From: Cytophagaceae bacterium ABcell3
GTDB taxonomy: Bacteria > Bacteroidota > Bacteroidia > Cytophagales > Cytophagaceae
NCBI GenBank assembly: GCA_030913385.1
Contig: CP133159.1
Location: 2,564,584-2,628,583, forward strand
DNA length: 64,000 nt
Direction: 5' to 3'
Shown here in pieces: positions 17,264-24,310 of the stretch. Position 1 is the first letter of the stretch, and each line of letters starts with the position of its first letter. Below the pieces are notes generated by a model, which did not search any database, was not told where the DNA came from, and saw nothing but the letters and a program-made list of their open reading frames with translations. The position numbers and the translations under genes are program-made.

Positions 17264-18124
17264 ATGAACCAGATTCTACGTCTAGCTATACAAAAATCCG
17301 GCAGGTTGAGTGAAGATTCCCTCAAGCTTATAAAAGAATGTGCAATAGATATTGCCAACGGAGGGAGTTCCTTAAAATCTACAGCCTCTAACTTTCCGGT
17401 TGAGGTGCTTTTTTTGAGAGATGACGATATCCCTGGCTACGTAGCCGATGGAGTCGCTGATATAGGTATTGTGGGGGAAAATGTATCGGAGGAAACCGGA
17501 AAATATGTAAATGTTGTAGACCGTCTTGGTTTTTCCAAGTGTCGCTTATCCATAGGTATACCCAAAAATCAGGACTATACAGGCCCTCAGAGTTTGAATG
17601 GTAAGAAAATAGCAACTTCTTATCCTAAGATCTTGTCGGATTTCTTGAAAAGGGAGAACATTTCTGCTAATATTCATGAGATTAGTGGATCTGTAGAGAT
17701 CGCCCCTAGTATTGGTCTTGCTGATGCGGTATGTGATATCGTTAGCTCTGGTAGCACGCTTATCAGCAATGGCTTGAAAGAAGCCGAAGTTGTATTCCGT
17801 TCTGAAGCTGTAATGATCAGCAGTCCTCAATTGGCTGAAGAAAAAAATAAAATTCTTCAAGATTTATTGTTCAGAATGAATGCGGTAAAAAAGGCTAGGA
17901 ACACTAAATATATTCTTCTGAACGCTCCTGATGAATCGATTGAAGAAATAATAGCTTTGTTGCCAGGTGTTAAAAGTCCAACCATTATGCCGTTGGCGCA
18001 GCAGGGGTGGAGTTCTTTACATTCTGTGGTAAATGAAAACGAGTTTTGGCAAGTAATAGAAAAGCTTAAAAATGCCGGCGCTGAGGGAATTTTAGTATTA
18101 CCTATAGAGAAAATTATCCAATGA
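17264..18124 (+). CDS. hisG: ATP phosphoribosyltransferase (long form)
   Basis: First enzyme of histidine synthesis, joining ATP and PRPP. At 286 residues it is the long HisG form with a C-terminal regulatory ACT-like domain (from about residue 205), which does not need HisZ. The N-terminus MNQILRLAIQKSGRLSEDS and the DAVCDIVSSGSTLISNGLKE loop are family-typical. Feedback inhibition by histidine is expected from the regulatory domain. Its stop overlaps the hisD start (ATGA), so the two are translationally coupled. Confidence 0.95.
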   Translation: MNQILRLAIQKSGRLSEDSLKLIKECAIDIANGGSSLKSTASNFPVEVLFLRDDDIPGYVADGVADIGIVGENVSEETGKYVNVVDRLGFSKCRLSIGIPKNQDYTGPQSLNGKKIATSYPKILSDFLKRENISANIHEISGSVEIAPSIGLADAVCDIVSSGSTLISNGLKEAEVVFRSEAVMISSPQLAEEKNKILQDLLFRMNAVKKARNTKYILLNAPDESIEEIIALLPGVKSPTIMPLAQQGWSSLHSVVNENEFWQVIEKLKNAGAEGILVLPIEKIIQ

Positions 18125-19410
18125 AAATAATAGAGTATCCTGCGAATAGCGATCTGGAAAAACTTCTTGAAAGGCCTTATGCAGATAATACTGTAGTAGA
18201 AAGTGCCGTCCAAGAGGTGTTGGCGTCTGTAAAAGAAGGTGGCGACAAAGCGTTGCTTGAGTTTACACGCCGGTTCGATCAGGCTGAAATTTCTTCACTA
18301 GCTGTTTCTTCGGAAGAGGTGCAGCAGGCAGAGCATTTGGTTCCGCAGGAACTCAAAGAAGCTATTAATACAGCTCGTTCTAATATTGAAAAATTTCATG
18401 CACTACAAAAGGAAGAATCTATAAAAGTAGAAACTTCTAAAAGTGTACAGTGCTGGCGGAAAAGTTTGCCTATTCAAAAGGTGGGACTTTATATTCCTGG
18501 AGGATCTGCGCCACTGTTTTCTACCATACTTATGTTAGCTGTTCCTGCCAAACTAGCAGGTTGCCGTGAAATAATTTTATGTACCCCGCCTTCTAAAGAT
18601 GGCAGTATACATCCTGCTATCCTGTATACTGCAAAGCTTACGGGTATTTCTAAATTATTTAAAGTAGGGGGAGCACAGGCCATTGCTGCCATGACTTACG
18701 GAACAGAAAGTATTCCTTCTGTTTATAAGATTTTCGGTCCCGGCAATCAATATGTTACTACCGCCAAACAAATGGTAAGTAGGGAAGGGGTTGCTATCGA
18801 CATGCCTGCTGGGCCATCAGAAGTTGCTGTCATTGCGGACGAAAGCGCTAACCCAGTGTTTGTAGCTGCTGATTTGCTTTCTCAAGCTGAACACGGTCCT
18901 GATAGTCAGGTGGTACTTATTTCTGATAGTAAAACCAAAATTTCAGAAATATTGGACGCTGTTCATGCGCAGCTTGAGCAACTTCCCAGGAAATCCTTAG
19001 CAGAGAAAGCTTTGGATAATAGTAAGGCTATATTGATTAACGATATGACAGAGGCCATGTTGGTTAGTAATGCGTATGCCCCTGAACACCTTATTTTACA
19101 GGTGAAAAATCCTGAAGCCTTAGCGGATATGGTTACCGATGCTGGTTCTGTATTTTTAGGCCACTATACACCTGAAGCTGCCGGCGACTATGCGTCTGGT
19201 ACCAATCATACCCTTCCTACCAATGGGTATGCCCGTGCTTACTCTGGTGTTTCGTTAGATTCTTTTGTTAAAAAAGTTACTTTTCAACATATAACTGAAG
19301 CTGGAATACAAGCATTAGGGCCTGCTATAGAGCTGATGGCAGAAGCTGAGCAGCTCGATGCGCACAAAAATGCCGTTACAGTCAGATTGAAGCACCTTAA
19401 ACAGGGCTAA
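18121..19410 (+). CDS. hisD: histidinol dehydrogenase
   Basis: Catalyses the last two oxidations of histidine synthesis with NAD and zinc. It has 429 residues, normal length. Visible family motifs include VGLYIPGGSAPLFSTILM, the GPGNQYVTTAK loop, DMPAGPSEVAVIADE, the zinc-region LLSQAEHGPDSQ and YAPEHL, plus GAYT-like GHYTPEAAGDYASG. It overlaps hisG by 4 bases. Unusually for a full his operon, no hisC, hisB or hisHAFI follows: the next gene is on the opposite strand and touches the hisD stop. Confidence 0.95.
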   Translation: MKIIEYPANSDLEKLLERPYADNTVVESAVQEVLASVKEGGDKALLEFTRRFDQAEISSLAVSSEEVQQAEHLVPQELKEAINTARSNIEKFHALQKEESIKVETSKSVQCWRKSLPIQKVGLYIPGGSAPLFSTILMLAVPAKLAGCREIILCTPPSKDGSIHPAILYTAKLTGISKLFKVGGAQAIAAMTYGTESIPSVYKIFGPGNQYVTTAKQMVSREGVAIDMPAGPSEVAVIADESANPVFVAADLLSQAEHGPDSQVVLISDSKTKISEILDAVHAQLEQLPRKSLAEKALDNSKAILINDMTEAMLVSNAYAPEHLILQVKNPEALADMVTDAGSVFLGHYTPEAAGDYASGTNHTLPTNGYARAYSGVSLDSFVKKVTFQHITEAGIQALGPAIELMAEAEQLDAHKNAVTVRLKHLKQG

Positions 19411-19859
19411 GAAAATATTTCTGCACATTTGGTCTGGCGGTAGTCAAAAATACTTTTGAGCCTTCCTGAGACAAATAGTTTGTGTACCAAGGGTTCTATA
19501 ATCCATCCGGGGACTTTGTAATCCACTATATCTATCATTTCTGTAGATGTGCCTTTAGGGGTAAGTATATGTTGGTGCTCCCAAAGTAGGTATGGTCCAC
19601 GGATCTGTTTGTCTACAAACTTTTTCATGGGTTCCCAGTGGGTTATTTGGGTTCTCCAAAACATCGGTATCCCGCTCAATTTAATCTTATAATCTATAAT
19701 TGTGCCCTCTGCTATTTCAATGGGGGGCTTTGAAATAATTTTGAACTGCATTTCGGGAGGCGTGATGATATTTAGGTTTTCTGCCTTGCTGAAAAAATTA
19801 AAAACTTCCTCTATAGGTCTGTTTAATGTTGTGGTTCTTTTGATGGTTCTTGTTTTCAT
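19407..19859 (-). CDS. SRPBCC/START-like ligand-binding protein
   Basis: A 150-residue protein of the polyketide cyclase/SRPBCC fold. The opening TIKRTTTLNRPIEEVFNFFS and the motif MFWRTQITHWEPMKKFVDKQ (about 70-89) are typical of the cell-division-inhibitor-like SRPBCC group. It has no signal peptide. The ligand is unknown. Its stop overlaps the stop of convergent hisD by 3 bases. Confidence 0.8.
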   Translation of the reverse strand: MKTRTIKRTTTLNRPIEEVFNFFSKAENLNIITPPEMQFKIISKPPIEIAEGTIIDYKIKLSGIPMFWRTQITHWEPMKKFVDKQIRGPYLLWEHQHILTPKGTSTEMIDIVDYKVPGWIIEPLVHKLFVSGRLKSIFDYRQTKCAEIFS

Positions 19860-19972
19860 GACAAGTCAACCATTAGGGAAAGGGTAAAGTTTTTTAGTTT
19901 TTTTTATTTTTTTTCTAAACAAAAGGGTATAGATCTGGTTTATATGAGAGTTGCAATTTTTAATTTTATTTT

Positions 19973-20167
19973 ATGAAAAAAGGAAAAGTAAAATTCTACA
20001 ATGACTCTAAAGGATATGGATTTATTGTAGAGGATGATTCTCAAAAAGACATCTTTGTTCATTCTAGTGGCTTGCTTAGTCCAATCAACCAAAATGATTT
20101 GGTTACGTTTAGTGTAGAACAGGGAAGAAAAGGCATGAACGCGGTTAACGTAGAACTAGTATCATAA
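19973..20167 (+). CDS. cold-shock-domain protein
   Basis: A 64-residue CspA-type RNA chaperone. RNP1 is KGYGFI (about 13-18) and RNP2 is DIFVH (about 26-30). It probably binds single-stranded RNA and DNA and melts secondary structure. It stands alone, with an AT-rich 5' region of about 110 bases after the SRPBCC start and a terminator 45 bases downstream. Confidence 0.95.
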   Translation: MKKGKVKFYNDSKGYGFIVEDDSQKDIFVHSSGLLSPINQNDLVTFSVEQGRKGMNAVNVELVS

Positions 20168-20211
20168 AAGATATACGGATTGGTTTAATTGGTTTTTTAG
20201 GTTACAAAAAG

Positions 20212-20240
20212 AAACATGCCTCCATGAGGGGGCATGTTTT
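20212..20240. terminator. bidirectional terminator after the cold-shock gene
   Basis: AAACATGCC pairs with GGCATGTTT around a 10-base loop, followed by T's. It also closes the minus-strand gene ending at 20243. Confidence 0.85.
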
Positions 20241-20242
20241 TA

Positions 20243-20449
20243 TTATTTATAGTCATCATCATCATTTATATGGTGCCGTTCGTCTCTTCTAGGCACTCTT
20301 TTCAGAAACTTCGACAGGAGAGGAATTACAATTATCATCAATACAATCAAAATCAGACCTTCTACCCAATCTATCGTATTATAAGCTACTCCTGCAGCTA
20401 TTAGTATAATTACACCAATAGCTCCTAATATCATTTGTGTATTGCTCAT
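20243..20449 (-). CDS. small two-helix membrane protein of unknown function
   Basis: A 68-residue protein with two hydrophobic helices (about 7-23 and 30-46) and a very charged tail RVPRRDERHHINDDDDYK that should face the cytoplasm by the positive-inside rule. I do not recognise a family. A perfect 11-bp hairpin sits directly before the start codon (see 20453-20484) and includes the purine stretch where a ribosome would bind. The gene ends at the shared terminator with the cold-shock gene. Confidence 0.65.
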   Translation of the reverse strand: MSNTQMILGAIGVIILIAAGVAYNTIDWVEGLILIVLMIIVIPLLSKFLKRVPRRDERHHINDDDDYK

Positions 20450-20452
20450 AAG

Positions 20453-20484
20453 ACCTATTGTTTGTTATTAAAAAAACAATAGGT
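20453..20484 (-). promoter_or_regulatory. 5' leader hairpin immediately upstream of the 68-aa membrane protein
   Basis: ACCTATTGTTT and AAACAATAGGT are exact complements 10 bases apart. On the minus-strand transcript the 3' arm ends 3 bases before the ATG, so AATAGG would be held in a stem. This could block translation when folded, or be the terminator of an upstream transcript without a strong T run. Confidence 0.45.
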
Positions 20485-20650
20485 GTGTTAAAATGGTTGC
20501 ACAGGAGATTTGAGCTAATGGAAGCTTGGTCTTATGTTGCCCTCCTTAAATATCAAGTGTTTTGAGGTCTTGAAGTCCGAAATATGCCCTAAATGGCCGT
20601 ACCTTATTGTACATACCGAGTATAGGCTCCTGTGTACACTTTTCCTGAGA

Positions 20651-21421
20651 CTATTCAAATCTAAGGTGCTTGACAGACTCTCCCGAATTTATAAGCTCTA
20701 GTAGCGAATCAATGCCTATTTCTAAATGCTTTGTAACATAATTTTTAGTGACCGTTTCATCGCTTTTAGAAGTTTTTACTCCATCTGGATCCATTGGATT
20801 GTCCGAGACCAACAACAAAGCGCCATGGGGGATGCCGTTGTAGAAACCAACCACAAATATGGTGGCTGTTTCCATATCAATGGCCATGGCCCGGATCTGC
20901 CTTAGATATTTTTTGAACTTCTCATCATGTTCCCATACCCTTCTGTTGGTTGTATAAACAGTACCTGTCCAGTAGTCCTGTTCATGTTTTTTTATCATTG
21001 AAGAAACCGCTCTTTGGAGTCTAAAAGAGGGGAGAGCTGGAATTTCAGGGGGCATATAGTCGTCACTGGTACCTTCGCCTCTTATGGCTGCTATGGGCAG
21101 AACAAAATCACCTACCTTAGATTTTTTCAAACCGCCACATTTTCCTAAAAAAAGTGCAGCCTTTGGCTTTACAGCAGAAAGTAGATCCATTACAGTAGCT
21201 GCTACTGCACTTCCCATCCCAAAGTTGACTATGGTAATGTTGTTGGCCGTAGCTGTTTGCATAGGCCGGTCTTTACCAATTATTTCAACATTGAATTTTT
21301 CTGCAAACATTTCTACATAGTTGATGAAGTTTGTCAGTAAAATATATTCTCCAAACTCATCCAATGAAGTTCCGGTGTACCTTGGTAACCAGTCATTGAC
21401 AATTTCCTCTTTACTTTTCAT
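20651..21421 (-). CDS. amn: AMP nucleosidase (short Bacteroidota form)
   Basis: Hydrolyses AMP to adenine and ribose 5-phosphate. It has 256 residues of nucleoside-phosphorylase fold, lacking the N-terminal domain of the E. coli enzyme. Typical segments are IVNFGMGSAVAATVMDLL, ALFLGKCGGLKKSKVGDFVL, and AIDMETATIFVVGFYNGIPH with the ribose-binding MET motif. DNPMDPDGVKTSKSD near the end is characteristic. The stop codon overlaps no neighbour, and about 200 bases without genes separate it from the small membrane protein gene. Confidence 0.92.
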   Translation of the reverse strand: MKSKEEIVNDWLPRYTGTSLDEFGEYILLTNFINYVEMFAEKFNVEIIGKDRPMQTATANNITIVNFGMGSAVAATVMDLLSAVKPKAALFLGKCGGLKKSKVGDFVLPIAAIRGEGTSDDYMPPEIPALPSFRLQRAVSSMIKKHEQDYWTGTVYTTNRRVWEHDEKFKKYLRQIRAMAIDMETATIFVVGFYNGIPHGALLLVSDNPMDPDGVKTSKSDETVTKNYVTKHLEIGIDSLLELINSGESVKHLRFE

Positions 21422-21456
21422 AGTATATGTAGTTCTCTGAACGTATATTTGTTAAT

Positions 21457-21912
21457 ATGACCAGACTTAATTTTCCTGAATTTGAATTCAGATTTCAGCA
21501 AGTTAATGGGAAAACCCATATTTTCGACATTATACGAAAAAAAATGATAATGTTAACTCCCGAAGAGTGGGTTCGCCAGCATTTTGTACATCTTCTTATT
21601 AAATATTACCATTATCCCAAGTCTTTGATAAAGTTGGAGTCCGGATTGCGTTACAATAAATTACTCAAACGTACGGATATTGTTATCTATAACCGAACGG
21701 GTGAATGTTTTATGATTGTAGAATGTAAAGCTCCTGAGGTGAAGATCGATGAAAAAGTTTTTAGTCAGGCCTCTGTGTATAACCAAACTCTCAAGGCTAA
21801 TTATATACTAGTTTCTAATGGAATAAAGCATTTTTGTTGCTTTATTGACCATAAAGAAGGTACCAGTAAATTTATTTCTGGCATACCTGCTTTCCCTCAA
21901 CCTTCTGAATAG
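21457..21912 (+). CDS. stand-alone type I restriction HsdR N-terminal-like nuclease-fold protein
   Basis: A 151-residue protein resembling only the N-terminal domain of HsdR. PD-(D/E)xK-like residues are Asp in KRTDIVIYN and the Glu-x-Lys in IVECKAPE (about 84-102). LTPEEWVRQHFVHLL is the usual N-terminal helix. There are no HsdM, HsdS or helicase genes nearby. Short proteins like this are common and conserved in Bacteroidota, so it is probably a housekeeping protein rather than a restriction remnant. Its actual substrate is unknown. Confidence 0.85.
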   Translation: MTRLNFPEFEFRFQQVNGKTHIFDIIRKKMIMLTPEEWVRQHFVHLLIKYYHYPKSLIKLESGLRYNKLLKRTDIVIYNRTGECFMIVECKAPEVKIDEKVFSQASVYNQTLKANYILVSNGIKHFCCFIDHKEGTSKFISGIPAFPQPSE

Positions 21913-21913
21913 A

Positions 21914-23029
21914 CTATTTTAGTATATCCTCAACCGGTATATAAGGCAGGTTGAAAGCTTCTGCGACGCCTTGGTATACTACCTTCCCTTGGACAATATT
22001 GAGGCCCTTTTTTAGCTCATTGTTTTGTGTGCATGCATATTCCCAACCCTTGTCTGCCAAATTGACAATATAAGGCAGTGTAATGTTTGTAAGTGCTCTG
22101 GTAGAGGTATGCGGAACGGCACCTGGAATATTGGCTACGCAGTAGTGTTGGATATCATTGACGGTATAGACAGGGTTGTCATGGGTTGTGGGCTTGCATG
22201 TCTCTATACAGCCACCTTGGTCTACGGCTACGTCTACAATGACAGATCCTGGCTTCATAAAAGAAAGCATTTCTTTGGTAATCAGTTTTGGCGCTTTGGC
22301 TCCTGGCACTAGCACAGCCCCTATTACTAAATCAGCAAATTTAAGGTTTTCAACAATATTGTATTCGTTTGAAAGCTCAGTTTTGACATTGGCTGGCAAT
22401 ATGTCAGATAAATAGCGTAACCTTGCAGGGCTAATGTCCATAATAATGACATCCGCACCAAGGCCAGCTGCCATTTTTGCAGCTTGGGTACCTACCACGC
22501 CGCCTCCCAAAATTATTACATTGGCGGGTTTTACCCCAGGCACACCGCCTAACAAAACACCTCTGCCTCCAAATGGCTTTTCAAGGTATTTAGCTCCTTG
22601 TTGAACAGACATCCTTCCGGCTACCTCTGACATAGGAACCAATATAGGTAAGCTATAATCTGACTTTTCTACCGTTTCATAGGCTATACAAGTTGAACCA
22701 TTTTCTATCATGGCCTTTGTCAATGTTTCGGAGGACGCAAAGTGGAAGAAGGTAAATACCAACTGGTCTTTTTTTATTAATTCATACTCGGACGGCAAAG
22801 GCTCTTTTACCTTTACAATCATGTCACTTTGTCTGTATACTTCATCAGCACTTTCAATAATTAAAGCACCTACTCCTGTAAATTCACTGTCGCTTATGCC
22901 AGAATTTAAGCCTGCGTTTTTCTCTATAAGTACTTTATGCCCTTTGGCCGTTAAGGTTTTAGCGCCGGCAGGTGTCAAGGCTATGCGATATTCATTGTTT
23001 TTTATTTCTTTAGGTACTCCAATAACCAT
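21914..23029 (-). CDS. ald: alanine dehydrogenase
   Basis: NAD-dependent interconversion of L-alanine and pyruvate plus ammonia. It has 371 residues, normal length. The N-terminal signature MVIGVPKEIKNNEYRIALTP, the MIVKVKEPLPSEY motif, catalytic-region His in FTFFHFASSE and the Rossmann segment VIILGGGVVGTQAAKMAAGL are all present. The gene ends 1 base from the stop of the convergent HsdR-N gene. Repeat copy A lies just upstream of its start, in the promoter region. Confidence 0.95.
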   Translation of the reverse strand: MVIGVPKEIKNNEYRIALTPAGAKTLTAKGHKVLIEKNAGLNSGISDSEFTGVGALIIESADEVYRQSDMIVKVKEPLPSEYELIKKDQLVFTFFHFASSETLTKAMIENGSTCIAYETVEKSDYSLPILVPMSEVAGRMSVQQGAKYLEKPFGGRGVLLGGVPGVKPANVIILGGGVVGTQAAKMAAGLGADVIIMDISPARLRYLSDILPANVKTELSNEYNIVENLKFADLVIGAVLVPGAKAPKLITKEMLSFMKPGSVIVDVAVDQGGCIETCKPTTHDNPVYTVNDIQHYCVANIPGAVPHTSTRALTNITLPYIVNLADKGWEYACTQNNELKKGLNIVQGKVVYQGVAEAFNLPYIPVEDILK

Positions 23030-23050
23030 GTCTCTTTTTTTTAGAAATTT

Positions 23051-23217
23051 AACCTAAAATATGCATTAGAACTTCTATTTCGTGGCAAAATACTTCAAAT
23101 CAAACGCTTTGCTCGCATTTGGTTTTTAACCATAGGGCCATTATGCTTTGCAAACCAAAAACGCTGATTTTTTGTTCTTTCGCCCCTTGTAACGAAATCC
23201 AATGCATAACCCAAGTT
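23051..23217. repeat. terminal-inverted-repeat element, copy A (167 bp)
   Basis: The left end AACCTAAAATATGCATTAGA and the complement of the right end (AACTTGGGTTATGCATTGGA) form imperfect terminal inverted repeats. The core, with CGCTTTGCTCGCATTTGG and TATGCTTTGCAAACCAAA, is shared with copies B (57919) and C (60580). It has no open frame. It starts 21 bases upstream of the ald start codon. Confidence 0.8.
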
Positions 23218-23296
23218 AAAGAATATACTTTTTTTAGAACAAATTTCTTCTGGAATTTATACGCAAAGGTTTGAAAAAAGGTAGGCTGAGGAGTAT

Positions 23297-23335
23297 AAAA
23301 AAAAGGCTCTACCTAGGAGGGTACAGCCTTTTTTA
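23297..23335 (-). terminator. terminator after the DUF1573 gene
   Basis: AAGGCTCTACC and GGGTACAGCCTT pair with one mismatch, with A's on one side and T's on the other. On the minus strand it lies 18 bases past the stop codon. Confidence 0.8.
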
Positions 23336-23352
23336 TTGGAGGGGTTGTGTTT

Positions 23353-24129
23353 TTACTTGAAAGGTACTGCGCTTCCTTCTTCTTTAACTGGAGAGTCAGA
23401 AGACAGACTTTCAACTACATCTGCAGAAAGGGTAACTGTTGATTTAGGATTGTTAATGTCATTGGACGAAATGATGATTTTGTCCGTATTTGGCCCATCA
23501 TAATAAGGTGAGTATATGATTTCAAGCTCACCTGTTTCTCCGGCAGGTATTTCCCCATCTATATTATGAGAAACACAGCCACAAGCAGCTTTTACCGAGT
23601 TAATGGACAATGCTTCTTTACCTGTATTTTTTACTTCCACTTTAAGGCTAACTTTTTGACCTCTTTCTATTTTGCCAAAATGGTGTTTCTCTTTATTAAG
23701 GTTAATTGTTGCTGAATTTTTCAGGTCTTCTGCAGAAGGTTCTTCTTTTTCTTCTTTCTTTTCAACGATTCCTTTGATAAAAAGGACTTTGGTCGGCTCT
23801 ACAGAATTAGAAGTTATAGTAATGCTCTTGTTAAAGACGCCAGGTCTTCCTTGGCTGTTATAAGAGGCTTTAATAGTGCCTTTTTGTCCTGGTCCAACTG
23901 GTTCTTTAGGCCATTCTGGTGTCGTACATCCGCAGCTTGGCCTTACATCAGAAATGGTAATTGGGGTCGATCCCGTGTTTACAAACTCAAATTCATACGT
24001 AGCCTGAACCCCTTCTTCAATTAAACCAAAGTCATGTTTTTCTTCGGTAAATTTAAAAGACCCATCTTGGGCCAGGGCAGTTACGAATGAAAGCAGAAGT
24101 ACTGCACCCGATAAAAATAATCGTTTCAT
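23353..24129 (-). CDS. secreted protein with two DUF1573 domains
   Basis: A 258-residue exported protein with a clear signal peptide (MKRLFLSGAVLLLSFVTALA). It has two Ig-like DUF1573 repeats at about 22-125 and 140-240, each with the KHDFG/KHHFG...V.NTG...I..V...CGC pattern (SCGCTTPEW and ACGCVSHNI). Such proteins are very common in Bacteroidota, and their function is unknown. The tail is acidic and low-complexity. It is transcribed alone, divergent from the E1 gene. Confidence 0.9.
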   Translation of the reverse strand: MKRLFLSGAVLLLSFVTALAQDGSFKFTEEKHDFGLIEEGVQATYEFEFVNTGSTPITISDVRPSCGCTTPEWPKEPVGPGQKGTIKASYNSQGRPGVFNKSITITSNSVEPTKVLFIKGIVEKKEEKEEPSAEDLKNSATINLNKEKHHFGKIERGQKVSLKVEVKNTGKEALSINSVKAACGCVSHNIDGEIPAGETGELEIIYSPYYDGPNTDKIIISSNDINNPKSTVTLSADVVESLSSDSPVKEEGSAVPFK

Positions 24130-24310
24130 AGTTTATTTTAATAAAAGGTTTTTTTTAATGTTTTAAACAGGTTTTTCAAATATACTCAAATACCAAATAT
24201 TATTCCAATAATTTAAACATTTGCTACTGACTTGGAAAGCTTAAACCTTTTTGTTTATTTTTGGCTTTAAAATTGTATAGGGTATAAACGGTCAAAATAG
24301 TTCAAACATT

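Noticed and set aside
21457-21912. HsdR-like gene as the remnant of a restriction system
   Set aside because: Full-length small protein with intact motifs and no hsdM or hsdS remains. Stand-alone forms are normal in Bacteroidota.
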